The notes under the pieces are model-generated. The model saw nothing but the letters and a program-made list of their open reading frames with translations. It did not search any database and was not told the origin of the DNA. From contig NZ_JABAIM010000002.1 in assembly GCF_012641365.1 (NCBI RefSeq), positions 558,001 to 622,000 of the forward strand: DNA of 64,000 bases, written 5' to 3'. Source of the DNA: Leeia aquatica. GTDB lineage: Bacteria > Pseudomonadota > Gammaproteobacteria > Burkholderiales > Leeiaceae. The position numbers and the translations under genes are program-made. Positions 55,472 through 64,000 of the stretch are shown here, in pieces (positions within the stretch are counted from its first letter, which is position 1; each line of letters opens with the position of its first letter).

Positions 55472-57994
55472 ATGTCGTCGAACAAACGCAACACGCGCAA
55501 CACCGCCCAACCAGCCATGACGCCCCAACTTGGCAGCCTGCTGCGTGAATCGTGGTGGCTGCTGCTGGTGGCCGCCGCCATTTATCTGGTACTGATCCTG
55601 ATCAGCTACGATCAGGCAGACCCCGGCTGGTCGCACAGCGCACCACCCGCTCCGATTCACAACACGGGCGGCAGCTTTGGGGCCTGGCTGTCAGACCTGC
55701 TGCTCTACCTGTTTGGCGGATCGGCCTGGTGGTGGGTCTTGCTGTGCCTCTCCGGCATCCTGTGGGGCTACCGGCGGCTGGATCGCGATGATGACACACC
55801 CCGCTACCCCTTATGGCTGTCGCTGGCAGGCTTCTTCGTAACACTGACGGGCAGTTGCGGGCTGGAATCACTGCGCCTGTACAGCCTGAAAATCGCGCTA
55901 CCGGATGAGCCAGGCGGCATGCTCGGCGCCGCGGTCAGTACGCCGCTGGCCCATACCTTTGGCTTTACCGGTGCCACACTCGTCCTGCTGGCCAGCATCG
56001 CCATTGGCCTGTCGCTGTTTGCAGGGGTCAGCTGGCTGCAGTTTGTGGAGGGCCTGGGTCATGTACTGGAAGGCAGCCTGCAGCGCATCACCGGCATCTG
56101 GCAGACCCATCAGGACCGCAAGGCGGGCGAGGCCGCTGCAGCCGAACGCGATGCGATGGTGGCCGAAGAAAAACGCCGACAGCAAGACCGTGCGCCGGTG
56201 GAAGTGGTGGTGCCGGGTGAACGGGTTGAGCCCTTGATCCTCAACCACCCCACGGCCCCTGCCGAGCTGGAGCCCTTGACCACGGATGACGACACCTCCG
56301 TGCCGGAAACCGAGGACGATGTGGTTGACGAGCTGCCGCCTTGGCAGGAAGAGGAAGCGGAACCCGCGCCACCCCCACGCCCAGTCCGCCCGGAGCCGGT
56401 AGTGGAAGCTGCACCACAGCCGCGCCGCGACGCCATCCCTGCGGTCAAGATCGAGCCGTCACGGCAGGCCATCAAGGAGAAGCAGGCACCGCTGTTCAGC
56501 GACCTGCCGGACTCCCCCCTGCCACCGCTCTCGCTGCTGGCCATGCCACCCTTGGAATCCGAGACCGTCGCCGCCAGTACGCTGGAATACACCTCGCGCC
56601 TGATCGAGCGCAAGCTGGCCGACTTTGGCGTGCAAGTGCAGGTGGTCGCCGCCTACCCCGGCCCGGTGATTACCCGTTATGAAATCGACCCGGCCAGCGG
56701 CGTCAAAGGTTCGCAGGTGGTCAATCTGGCCCGCGACCTGGCGCGGGCGCTGGGGCTTGCCGCCATTCGGGTGGTGGAAACCATCCCCGGCAAGACTTAT
56801 ATGGCGCTGGAGCTGCCCAATCCAAAACGGCAGACGGTCAGGCTGTCGGAGATCCTGTGTGCCAGCGTGTATGGCAACTCGACCTCACCGTTGACCCTGG
56901 CGATGGGCAAAGACATTTCCGGTACGCCAGTGGTGACCGATCTGGCCAAGATGCCGCACGTACTGGTGGCGGGGACCACCGGCTCCGGTAAATCCGTGGC
57001 CATCAACGCCATGCTGCTCAGCCTGCTGTACAAGGCCACCCCGCAGCAGGTGCGGCTGATTCTGGTCGACCCGAAGATGCTGGAAATGTCGGTCTATGAA
57101 GGCATCCCGCATCTGCTGGCCCCGGTGGTGACCGACATGAAACAGGCTGCCAATGCGCTGAACTGGTGCGTGGCGGAGATGGAAAAGCGCTACAAGCTGA
57201 TGTCGCACATGGGGGTGCGCAATCTGGCGGGCTTCAACCAGAAGCTGGCCGACATGGAAAAGCGTGGCGAACGCCCGACCAACCCGTTTACCCTGACGCC
57301 GGACAATCCGGAGCCGCTGGAAGCGCTGCCGATGATCGTGGTGGTGATCGACGAACTGGCCGACCTGATGATGGTGGCGGGCAAGAAGATCGAAGAGTTG
57401 ATTGCCCGGCTGGCGCAAAAAGCCCGTGCGGCAGGCATTCACCTGATCCTGGCCACCCAGCGGCCGTCGGTGGACGTGATTACCGGTCTGATCAAGGCCA
57501 ATATTCCGACCCGCGTGGCGTTCCAGGTCTCCAGCAAGATCGACTCACGCACCATTCTGGACCAGATGGGGGCGGAAACCCTGCTCGGCATGGGCGACAT
57601 GCTCTACCTGCCACCCGGCACCGGCTACCCGCAGCGCCTGCACGGTGCGTTTGTGGCCGATGAGGAAGTGCACCATGTGGTGGACTACCTCAAGCAGCAC
57701 GGTGCCGCCAATTATATTGAAGGCATTCTGGAAGGCAGTGTCGGCGACGGCGGCAGTGACAACCTGAAGGGCAGCATTCTGGAAGGCGACAGCGAAAGCG
57801 ACCCGCTATACGACGAAGCGGTTACCTTTGTGCTGAAGTCTCGCCGCGCCTCCATTTCGGCCGTGCAACGGCAACTGCGCATCGGCTACAACCGTGCTGC
57901 TCGTCTGATCGAGCAAATGGAAATGTCCGGGGTGGTGAGCCCGATGGAAAGCAATGGCAACCGCACCGTGCTGGTCCCGGCACGTGAGGAGTAA
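55472..57994 (+). CDS. ftsK: DNA translocase FtsK
   Basis: FtsK anchors at the septum and pumps DNA to resolve chromosome dimers. The 840-residue protein has an N-terminal domain with four helices (about residues 25-180), a Glu/Pro-rich linker (about 230-370), and the RecA-like motor with Walker [13 protein letters not shown] near residue 500 and Walker [12 protein letters not shown]. The C-terminal winged-helix gamma domain (about 780-835, [28 protein letters not shown]) reads KOPS sites. The ATG at 55472 is chosen; a TTG at 55448 lies at the likely transcription start. No clear Shine-Dalgarno is seen. Confidence 0.95.
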   Translation: MSSNKRNTRNTAQPAMTPQLGSLLRESWWLLLVAAAIYLVLILISYDQADPGWSHSAPPAPIHNTGGSFGAWLSDLLLYLFGGSAWWWVLLCLSGILWGYRRLDRDDDTPRYPLWLSLAGFFVTLTGSCGLESLRLYSLKIALPDEPGGMLGAAVSTPLAHTFGFTGATLVLLASIAIGLSLFAGVSWLQFVEGLGHVLEGSLQRITGIWQTHQDRKAGEAAAAERDAMVAEEKRRQQDRAPVEVVVPGERVEPLILNHPTAPAELEPLTTDDDTSVPETEDDVVDELPPWQEEEAEPAPPPRPVRPEPVVEAAPQPRRDAIPAVKIEPSRQAIKEKQAPLFSDLPDSPLPPLSLLAMPPLESETVAASTLEYTSRLIERKLADFGVQVQVVAAYPGPVITRYEIDPASGVKGSQVVNLARDLARALGLAAIRVVETIPGKTYMALELPNPKRQTVRLSEILCASVYGNSTSPLTLAMGKDISGTPVVTDLAKMPHVLVAGTTGSGKSVAINAMLLSLLYKATPQQVRLILVDPKMLEMSVYEGIPHLLAPVVTDMKQAANALNWCVAEMEKRYKLMSHMGVRNLAGFNQKLADMEKRGERPTNPFTLTPDNPEPLEALPMIVVVIDELADLMMVAGKKIEELIARLAQKARAAGIHLILATQRPSVDVITGLIKANIPTRVAFQVSSKIDSRTILDQMGAETLLGMGDMLYLPPGTGYPQRLHGAFVADEEVHHVVDYLKQHGAANYIEGILEGSVGDGGSDNLKGSILEGDSESDPLYDEAVTFVLKSRRASISAVQRQLRIGYNRAARLIEQMEMSGVVSPMESNGNRTVLVPAREE

Positions 57995-58049
57995 GCCGTC
58001 CACCGCGGGAGCTGGGCAAGGTGGCTACCACCTGGCGACCTGAGCGCAT

Positions 58050-58097
58050 GATGGCCATGAAAAAAGCGGGGAAGTCCCCGCTTTTTTCATGGCCATC
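58050..58097. terminator. bidirectional terminator between ftsK and the Fbp-type ABC operon
   Basis: A perfect 22-bp stem (core ATGAAAAAAGCGGGG and its complement) around AAGT, with A6 and T6 tracts. It lies between converging genes. Confidence 0.93.
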
Positions 58098-58111
58098 TCA
58101 GCACCCGTCCA

Positions 58112-59215
58112 TCAGCCCTGTCCGGCAAACACCCAGACATGGCGGGATGGCAGCTCCAGATGATCATGCCCGACTTGCCAGTTTTCCTCGCCAAACGCAC
58201 GCAGACGCAGCGCGCCAGACTCACACAGCAGCTCCCAGCGATCGCCCAGATACATGCCGGTCACCGGTTTGACGGCCAGCCGGTTGTCACCCGCGCCACT
58301 CACCGGGCGCACCCGCTCCAGCCGGATCAACGCCGTGACCGGGTCTCCCACTTTGACGGGCGTACGCGGATCCCCCCACAGTGACCAGCCCTCCCCCTCT
58401 ACCCGTACCAGCCCCCCTTCCATCTGCACCACCTGCCCGACCAACCGGTTGTTGCTGCCCATGAAATCGGCGGCATACAGGGAGCGTGGTTGACCATACA
58501 GTTCCTGAGGTGTGCCCGCCTGCTCGATCTTGCCGTCCTTCAACAGCAGGATGCGATCAGCCATGGCCATGGCCTCGCTCTGGTCATGCGTCACCACCAG
58601 GGCAGAGAGCTTGAGCCGGATGATCAGCTCCCGCAGCCAGGCTCGCGCTTCCAGCCGCAGGGCGGCATCCAGATTGGATAGCGGTTCATCCAGCAGGATC
58701 ACTGGCGGGTTGTACACCAGCGCGCGGGCAATCGCTACCCGTTGCTGCTGCCCACCGGACAATTGATGCGGGTAACGCTGCCCCAGATGCCCCAGGTTCA
58801 GATTGTCCAGCGCCTGCTGCACCCGCTCTGCGGATTCCCCCTTGTCGATACCGCGCAGCTTCAGGCCATAGGCCACATTTTCCTGCACGGTACGGTGTGG
58901 CCACAGCGCGTAGCTCTGAAACACCAAACCCAGATCCCGTTTCTCGGCAGGCAGCTCGATGCCTTTGGCCGCATCAAACAGCGCCTTGTTGCCATCCAGC
59001 AGGATCTGCCCATGGTTGGGCTGCTCCAGCCCCGCCACAGCACGCAGCAAGGTGGTTTTGCCCGAGCCGGAGGCTCCCAGCAGCGCCACCACTTCACCTG
59101 CAGCCAGCCCGAAAGACACGCCTTTCAGGATCGGGTTATCGCCATAGGCCAAACGCAGGTCCCGCACTTCCAGCTTGGCAGCCGATTGCCGGGCTGCCGC
59201 ATCACGTTGATTCAT
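58112..59215 (-). CDS. Fbp-type (ferric iron/phosphonate family) ABC transporter ATP-binding protein
   Basis: The ATPase of the importer, 367 residues. Walker A is GASGSGKTT at residues 47-55, the Q-loop is VFQSYALWP, the signature is LSGGQQQRV, Walker B is VILLDEPLSNLD and the switch His is in VVTHDQSEAM. A C-terminal TOBE domain follows. GGAG lies 7 bases before the ATG at 59215. It is the last gene of the operon, behind a fused permease. The family includes FbpC, AfuC and phosphonate or thiamine importers, so iron is only one possible substrate. Confidence 0.88.
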   Translation of the reverse strand: MNQRDAAARQSAAKLEVRDLRLAYGDNPILKGVSFGLAAGEVVALLGASGSGKTTLLRAVAGLEQPNHGQILLDGNKALFDAAKGIELPAEKRDLGLVFQSYALWPHRTVQENVAYGLKLRGIDKGESAERVQQALDNLNLGHLGQRYPHQLSGGQQQRVAIARALVYNPPVILLDEPLSNLDAALRLEARAWLRELIIRLKLSALVVTHDQSEAMAMADRILLLKDGKIEQAGTPQELYGQPRSLYAADFMGSNNRLVGQVVQMEGGLVRVEGEGWSLWGDPRTPVKVGDPVTALIRLERVRPVSGAGDNRLAVKPVTGMYLGDRWELLCESGALRLRAFGEENWQVGHDHLELPSRHVWVFAGQG

Positions 59216-59265
59216 GTTCTGTCTCCTCATCCTTCCTGTCAGGGCCGCAACCGACCCTGGCCCGA

Positions 59266-60948
59266 CTAGTCATGCAGCTTCACACCCAACTTGAGGGCAA
59301 TGGCGATGCCGGTTCCCACCAGCAGCACATTGGTCAGCGACAACACCGCCACCAGATCCACTGCGCCAGCCGCCCACTGCGATACCAGCATGGAGCCGAT
59401 CACTTCCGTACCCGGTGTCAGCAGATACACCCCGGTGGAGTACTCCCGCTCAAAGATCATGAACACCAGCAGCCAGCTGGCCAGCAAGCCAAAGCGGATC
59501 AGTGGCAGGGTGATCTCGAGGTTTACCCGGGTGCGCGACGCCCCCAGCGTACGAGCACTCTCTTCCAGCTCAGGCGCCACCTGCAGCAAGGCGCTGGATA
59601 CCAGCCGCATGCCATAGGCCAGCCACACCACGGCATACGCCAGCCAGACACTGAACAAGGAGGAGCGCAGTTCTTTCAACCCAGGGATGAACAGGAAGAC
59701 CCACAGGAACGCCAGCCCGGCCAGCAAACCCGGTACCGCGCGCGGGATCAGCACCATGTAGTCAATACAACGGGTCAGGATGTCACTGCGGCGATGCGCC
59801 ACCAGCCCCAGCGCGGTATAGCAGGCGACCGCCAAGCCCCCCCCAATGACGCCGATCAGGATGGTATTGAAAATGGCGCGGATCACCCCCGGTTGCTCGG
59901 CCAGATCGCGGAAATGCTGCAGGGTGAACGCTTCCGACCATTGCACCCCCAGACCCCAGTTGGTCACAAAGGCACGCAGGGTAATACCGGACAGCGGCAC
60001 CACCACCGTCACGAACAGCCAGCCACCGACCAGGGCCAGCGCCATCCAGCGCCAGCGCCCCAGCGGCATCAGGCGTTGCCGGGTGGCTTTGCCCTTCACC
60101 GCAATGTAGCGATTGGCCGTTTTCAGCAAATGGCGCTGCAACAACACCAGCGGGAAGGTCACGGCAATGATGCAGACTGCAACCGCGGCCATCAGATGGT
60201 AAGACGGCAAGCCCAGCTTGTTGGTCAGCTTGTACAGGTAGGTGGCCAGTACCAGATGCCCTTCGGGGTCACCCAGAATCAGGGGCAGCCCGAAAATCTC
60301 GAAACCGAGGAAGAACACCAGCACACCACTGTACAGCAGGCTGGGCGCCACCATCGGCAAGCTGATGCTGCGCGCCACCCGCAGCGGCCCGGCGCCGGTC
60401 ACCCGCGCGGCCTCTTCCACATCGGAGCCCAGATTCTTGAGGGCCGCACTGGAATAGAGGTAGACGTGAGGAACGTGGGTCAGACCCGCGATGATGGCAA
60501 TACTGGGCAGCGAGTAGATGTTCCAGGGGACAGAACCAAACCAGGACTGCCACATCAGCGAATAGAAACCCACGGGTCCGGTTGCCACCACATAGCCAAA
60601 CCCCAGCACGAAGGGGGACACGAACACCGGTATCAGCACCAGCACCTCGATCCAGCGGCGGCCCGGCAGGTCTGTACGGCTAAGCAGGAAAGCCAGGGCA
60701 GCGCCCAGTGGCAAGGCGATAACGATCATGCCGACCGCAATCATCAGCGAATTTTTGGCCGCCATCCAGAAGTCTGGGTCATCGAAGATGAACTGGTATG
60801 CGGCCCAGCCATACTCATGGTTGGGAAAGAAGAACGGTCCGGACAAGGCACTCTGCCAGAAAACCAGACCGATAGGCAGGAACACCGCCAGTGCCGCCAG
60901 CAAAACGACGGCAATACGGGTCCCGCCCAAGCGAGCAAGGGCATTCAT
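59266..60948 (-). CDS. Fbp-type ABC transporter permease, duplicated (two permease domains in one chain)
   Basis: A 560-residue inner-membrane protein with twelve helices arranged as two tandem BPD_transp_1 domains (about residues 55-285 and 345-550). Each has an EAA loop: DVEEAARVTGAGPLRVARSISLPM and ELEESARTLGASRTRVNLEITLPL. One chain therefore forms the entire channel, as in FbpB/SfuB. GAGGA precedes the ATG at 60948. It follows the binding-protein gene after 216 bp. Confidence 0.9.
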   Translation of the reverse strand: MNALARLGGTRIAVVLLAALAVFLPIGLVFWQSALSGPFFFPNHEYGWAAYQFIFDDPDFWMAAKNSLMIAVGMIVIALPLGAALAFLLSRTDLPGRRWIEVLVLIPVFVSPFVLGFGYVVATGPVGFYSLMWQSWFGSVPWNIYSLPSIAIIAGLTHVPHVYLYSSAALKNLGSDVEEAARVTGAGPLRVARSISLPMVAPSLLYSGVLVFFLGFEIFGLPLILGDPEGHLVLATYLYKLTNKLGLPSYHLMAAVAVCIIAVTFPLVLLQRHLLKTANRYIAVKGKATRQRLMPLGRWRWMALALVGGWLFVTVVVPLSGITLRAFVTNWGLGVQWSEAFTLQHFRDLAEQPGVIRAIFNTILIGVIGGGLAVACYTALGLVAHRRSDILTRCIDYMVLIPRAVPGLLAGLAFLWVFLFIPGLKELRSSLFSVWLAYAVVWLAYGMRLVSSALLQVAPELEESARTLGASRTRVNLEITLPLIRFGLLASWLLVFMIFEREYSTGVYLLTPGTEVIGSMLVSQWAAGAVDLVAVLSLTNVLLVGTGIAIALKLGVKLHD

Positions 60949-61117
60949 GATTACATCCTCAAGCAAGGGCTCAGAACCGGCCAACCGCCTGTGGGTAAGG
61001 GTGAAGCAAGGCGAATACGACTGAACAAGCAGGGTTTACCCGGGAGAGACAAGCCCCCCGAAACCGACGCAACGCCGTATCGCCACCACACCGCAGACGG
61101 TGAACAGATTCTCAGAC

Positions 61118-61146
61118 CGGTGCACCGCCAGGCAGGCGATGCACCG
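61118..61146 (-). promoter_or_regulatory. intercistronic hairpin after the binding-protein gene
   Basis: A two-step stem CGGTGCA/TGCACCG enclosing CGCC/GGCG around a 5-base loop, starting 18 bp after the stop codon. There is no T tract, so it looks like a message-stabilising element similar in place to the one after gtsA. Confidence 0.6.
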
Positions 61147-61164
61147 CTGCGTCAATCCATCCGC

Positions 61165-62262
61165 TTAGTTGCGGGCCAGCGCGGCTTTCCACTGCTTGAG
61201 GTATTGCAGACGCATGGACTGGTCCAGATAGGTCAGCAGCCCTGCGCCCACCGGGATCGGCTTCATCGCGCCGCCCAGCACCCGGCCCAGATAGGTACCG
61301 GTGGAATTGCCTTCCATGTCCGTCCGCACGGCATACAGGTCGCTGGCTGCCAGCAGGCTCTGACCACGGGTCGAGATCAGGAAGTCCAGCCACAGCTTGG
61401 CGGCGTTCGGATTTTTGGAGGCCTTGCCAATCAGCGCCAGGCGAGAGATCACCAAGGTATAGTCGGTCGGCAGTACATAGCCAATGTTGGCGTCCTTCTT
61501 GGCACGCGTCATCGCGTAGGAGCCCAGCAGGTTGTAGCCAATCAGGTTTTCACCGGAGGAGATGCGCTCCATCATGGCGCCTACGCTGGTCTGCAGCTTG
61601 ACGTCTGCGCCACCCAGCGCTTTGGCCAGATTCCAGAAGGACGGGTTGGCCTTGCTGTCCTGACTGGCCAGCAGGAAACCCACCCCGGACTTTTCCGGGT
61701 CATAGCTGGTGACCTTGCCCTTGAACTTCGGGTTGTTCATCAGGGCGGCAAAATCCGCATGGGTTTTCGGTACTTCGCCTGCGGACACCAGCTTGCGGTT
61801 ATACACAAACGCAATCGGCTCATAGGTGGTGCCGTACACTTCATCGCGCCAATGGGCCCAATCCGGCAGTTTCTTGGCATCCGGGGAGGTATAGCGCAGC
61901 GCATAACCATCGTTGGCCAGCTTGACCTGCAGGTCCATGGCAGAAGACCACAGCACGTCAGCCGAGCCCGCTCCAGCGGCGGTTTCCGAGATGAAACGGT
62001 TATACAGTTCGGTGGAATTCAGATCGTTGTATTCGACCTTGATGCCGGGGTAGAGCTGCTGAAAGCTCTGGATCAGCGGTTGAGCCAGCGCCGCATCGGT
62101 GGTGGCATAGACCACCACTTTGCCTTCCTTGGTGGCAGCATCAATCACCGACTGGTAGCTGGCCGGGTAACCGGCAGGAACGGCGGCCTGCAGCAGCTGC
62201 AGCGGCGCGGCGGCAAAGGCCAGGGTCAGGGCGGTTGTCAGCAAGCGACGGCGGTTCAGCAT
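61165..62262 (-). CDS. Fbp-type periplasmic substrate-binding protein
   Basis: A 365-residue solute-binding protein of the ferric-iron/phosphonate group. The signal peptide is MLNRRRLLTTALTLAFAAAP with likely cleavage near the Ala-rich QLLQAAVPA. The mature protein has EGKVVVYATTDAALAQPLIQSF and YPGIKVEYNDLNSTELYNRF, usual for the family. The paired tyrosines that coordinate iron in FbpA are not obvious, since only GYN is seen near residue 230, so the ligand may be an organic acid, phosphonate or metal complex. AGGAG precedes the ATG. It is divergent from a two-component regulator that probably controls it. Confidence 0.85.
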   Translation of the reverse strand: MLNRRRLLTTALTLAFAAAPLQLLQAAVPAGYPASYQSVIDAATKEGKVVVYATTDAALAQPLIQSFQQLYPGIKVEYNDLNSTELYNRFISETAAGAGSADVLWSSAMDLQVKLANDGYALRYTSPDAKKLPDWAHWRDEVYGTTYEPIAFVYNRKLVSAGEVPKTHADFAALMNNPKFKGKVTSYDPEKSGVGFLLASQDSKANPSFWNLAKALGGADVKLQTSVGAMMERISSGENLIGYNLLGSYAMTRAKKDANIGYVLPTDYTLVISRLALIGKASKNPNAAKLWLDFLISTRGQSLLAASDLYAVRTDMEGNSTGTYLGRVLGGAMKPIPVGAGLLTYLDQSMRLQYLKQWKAALARN

Positions 62263-62280
62263 GATAAGTCTCCTGTTATG

Positions 62281-62328
62281 GGCTGTCCCAAATGGGTTTG
62301 ATCCGACCTCTGAGGGTCGATGACAGCC
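62281..62328 (-). promoter_or_regulatory. fbpA-like gene leader able to fold as a three-way junction
   Basis: Minus strand: an outer 7-bp stem GGCTGTC/GACAGCC encloses a 5-bp hairpin CGACC/GGTCG and a short CCC/GGG hairpin. It starts where transcription should begin and ends 7 bases before the Shine-Dalgarno. Confidence 0.45.
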
Positions 62329-62344
62329 ATGTTACGAAGCTCAT

Positions 62345-62394
62345 CCTTTCAACCACCTTTCAATACCTTTCAGGGGTGACAGCCTTCCCTTTCG
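62345..62394. repeat. phased CCTTTCA direct repeats (likely response-regulator site)
   Basis: CCTTTCA occurs at 62345-62351, 62356-62362 and 62366-62372, with a near copy CCTTTCG at 62388-62394. Start spacings are 11, 10 and 22 bp, so all face one side of the helix. On the minus strand the last repeat (TGAAAGG) lies exactly 10 bp before a TAACAT -10, the layout of PhoB-type activated promoters. Confidence 0.7.
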
Positions 62395-62407
62395 GTTGTG
62401 CTAGCAT
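62377..62407 (+). promoter_or_regulatory. probable promoter of the two-component operon
   Basis: GTGACA (5 of 6) and TAGCAT preceded by TGC (extended -10), with a 19-bp spacer, 32 bp before the regulator ATG. The near-copy repeat at 62388-62394 falls in the spacer, which would suit autoregulation. Confidence 0.45.
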
Positions 62408-62439
62408 GAAAACCATTCTGGCTTCCCCCCGGTTTCATC

Positions 62440-63126
62440 ATGCGAATCTTGCTGGTTGAAGACAACCTGCCACTGGCGGCCTCCATTCAGGAGGCACTCA
62501 CCGCGGCCCGCTTTGCGGTGGATGTGGTGCACGATGGCCGACTGGCCGATCAGGTGCTGCACAAGCCGGATCACGCCCTGGTGGTACTGGACCTGGGCTT
62601 GCCCCGCATGCCAGGGCTGGAGGTCTTGCAGCGACTGCGGCAGCGCGGTAATGCGGTACCCGTGCTGATCCTGACCGCCCAGGGCAATGTTGAAGACCGG
62701 ATTCGCGGCCTCGACGCGGGTGCCGACGACTATCTGGCCAAGCCTTTTGATCTCAATGAGCTGGAGGCACGCCTGCGTGCCTTGTTACGCCGTTCACAAG
62801 GTGTATCCAGCACCGATCATGTTCTGGGTGGCTTGGTACTGGATAGCAAACGCCGTGCCTTTCGCCTGCATGATGCGCCACTGGCACTGACACCACGAGA
62901 ATTCGCTGTGTTGGAGGTGCTGACGCTCAAGGCGGGGAAAACCGTGAGTAAAGATGCTTTGCTGGAGCAAATCTGTAATTTTGACGACAGCCTGTCGCTG
63001 GAAGCGATTGACATCTACATTCACCGCCTGCGGAAAAAGCTGGAAGGTTCAGGCGTCAGTATCCTGACCTTGCGCGGCTTGGGCTACCTGCTGGAAACCC
63101 AGGAGCCAGAGCGTGCCCAGCCTTAG
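62440..63126 (+). CDS. OmpR/TctD-like response regulator
   Basis: A 228-residue regulator with a receiver domain (E7-D8, phospho-acceptor Asp51 in VVLDLGLP, Thr in LILTAQG, Lys in YLAKPF). The winged-helix DNA-binding domain has PLALTPREFAVLEVL and AIDIYIHRLRKKLEGSG. Its stop overlaps the kinase start by 14 bp. It is divergent from the Fbp-type importer, and the repeats between them are likely its binding site. Confidence 0.92.
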   Translation: MRILLVEDNLPLAASIQEALTAARFAVDVVHDGRLADQVLHKPDHALVVLDLGLPRMPGLEVLQRLRQRGNAVPVLILTAQGNVEDRIRGLDAGADDYLAKPFDLNELEARLRALLRRSQGVSSTDHVLGGLVLDSKRRAFRLHDAPLALTPREFAVLEVLTLKAGKTVSKDALLEQICNFDDSLSLEAIDIYIHRLRKKLEGSGVSILTLRGLGYLLETQEPERAQP

Positions 63127-64000
63127 CCTGCGCAGCAAACTGCTGCTGTGGCTCTTGATCCCTCTGGCCCTGATCCTGGCGGGCAATAGCCATATGACGC
63201 GCCAGACGGCACAACACATGGCCAATGTCGCGTACGACCGTACCTTGCAGGCCTCCGCCCTGTCGATTGCTGAAGGGGTGCGGGTTGAAGACGGCCAAAC
63301 CACCATCCACATCCCCTCTGCCGCACTGGAGATGTTCGACTATCAATTTCAGGATCACGTTTACTATGCCGTGCGTGGCCCGGACCAGCAGTTGCTGGCA
63401 GGCTACGGCGATCTACCGCGCCCGCCGCGCGCCGGCAAGATGTATGGTCTGGTCTTCTATGAAGCCCTGTACCGGGGCGAGCGCACCCGTTTCAGCACGC
63501 TGCGGCGTGCCCTGTTTGACCTGGGGCCGGACGCCAGCGTGGAGGTCATCGTCGGCGAAACCATGAGTAGCCGCGAAGCCCTGGCAGACCAGATCACTCA
63601 GGATGCGATCAGCAGTCAGCTCTGGCTGATTGGCGGCACCGTACTGTTGGTGCTGACAGGCGTGCATTTCGGCCTGAAGCCCATGATGCGGCTGCGTGAT
63701 ACCTTGCTGAACCGCAACGAAAATGAACTCAGCCCGCTGCCACTCGACAGATTACCCGGCGAGCTGCGGCCACTGGTAGATGCACTGAATCAGACCATGG
63801 CCCGCCTGACCCGTCAGCGCGATGCGCGCAAGCGCTTTGTGGCGGATGCCTCGCACCAGTTGCGCACCCCGCTGGCACTGATCCAGACCGAAATCGAGCT
63901 GACCCTGCGCCAATCCGACACCGAGGGCATGCGCGCTGGGGTAGCTCGCGTGCATCGTGCCACCCGGCAAGCCATACACCTGGCCAACCAGCTACTCTCC
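63113..64000 (+). CDS. TctE-like sensor histidine kinase (N-terminal part, runs off window)
   Basis: 296 codons are visible from a GTG at 63113 and the frame is open at the right edge. The N-terminal helix LLLWLLIPLALILA is followed by a periplasmic domain of about 130 residues of the 2CSK_N type and a second helix near residues 165-185. The HisKA motif FVADASHQLRTPLAL has phospho-acceptor His248. The ATPase domain lies outside. The start is inside the regulator gene, so the pair is translationally coupled. The periplasmic domain probably senses the solute imported by the divergent ABC system. Confidence 0.9.
   Translation, partial: MPSLSLRSKLLLWLLIPLALILAGNSHMTRQTAQHMANVAYDRTLQASALSIAEGVRVEDGQTTIHIPSAALEMFDYQFQDHVYYAVRGPDQQLLAGYGDLPRPPRAGKMYGLVFYEALYRGERTRFSTLRRALFDLGPDASVEVIVGETMSSREALADQITQDAISSQLWLIGGTVLLVLTGVHFGLKPMMRLRDTLLNRNENELSPLPLDRLPGELRPLVDALNQTMARLTRQRDARKRFVADASHQLRTPLALIQTEIELTLRQSDTEGMRAGVARVHRATRQAIHLANQLLS

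Noticed and set aside
58897-62301. A 1134-codon open frame on the plus strand
   Set aside because: It lies antisense to the whole Fbp-type ABC operon, is rich in Gln, His, Arg and Gly as expected for a GC-rich shadow frame, and has no domain or Shine-Dalgarno.

Overview
The window is chromosomal DNA of a betaproteobacterium. It is GC-rich and most genes lie on the minus strand. The gene orders rimP-nusA-infB and tig-clpP-clpX-lon-hupB-tRNAs-ppiD, together with FabI, MetG, Mrp and TctDE-type two-component systems, suggest a member of the Neisseriales (Chromobacteriaceae-like). The genus is inferred from gene content only. I saw no insertion sequences, phage genes, integrases, CRISPR arrays or rRNA genes.

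Region by region: 1-3.5 kb holds the translation/transcription operon rimP-nusA-infB (infB runs off the left edge) behind a clear sigma70 promoter and a terminator-like leader hairpin. 3.6-8.0 kb is a glucose/mannose-type CUT1 ABC importer (gtsABCD-like). 8.1-11.3 kb has a small EamA permease, a TctE/TctD-like two-component pair and dcd. 11.4-20.9 kb has a small membrane protein, mrp, metG, a GAF-GGDEF-EAL signalling protein, fabI and ppiD. 21.0-21.6 kb is a four-gene tRNA array (Asp-Val-Asp-Val) and 21.6-28.2 kb is the proteostasis block hupB, lon, clpX, clpP, tig with tRNA-Leu. 28.3-30.7 kb has a glycan initiation enzyme and a UDP-HexNAc dehydrogenase. 31-36.6 kb has rbgA, a family 6 uracil/hypoxanthine-DNA glycosylase, a zinc-ribbon/TPR/membrane protein, a DUF2917 protein divergent from a MocR regulator, and a class Ic aminotransferase.

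36.8-40.9 kb is a two-gene unit encoding a divergent Hsp90 (GHKL ATPase) and a large TPR protein with an unrecognised C-terminal domain; this is the most unusual module here. 41-55.4 kb is one tight minus-strand run of thirteen genes. It starts with gltX and continues with an acyltransferase, wbpD, wbpE, a flippase, a beta-helix acyltransferase, two further DegT-type aminotransferases, three glycosyltransferases, a phosphoglycosyltransferase and a CapD-like dehydratase. Together these would build and flip a lipid-linked oligosaccharide carrying N-acetylated amino sugars. No Wzy polymerase, no ligase and no WbpB-type oxidase is present.

55.5-64 kb has ftsK and then a ferric-iron-family (Fbp-type) ABC importer divergent from a TctD/TctE-like two-component system (the kinase runs off the right edge). 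Between them lie phased direct repeats placed like a PhoB-type activator site, and the SBP gene has a leader that can fold as a three-way junction. Several operons end in long perfect hairpins that serve as bidirectional terminators.
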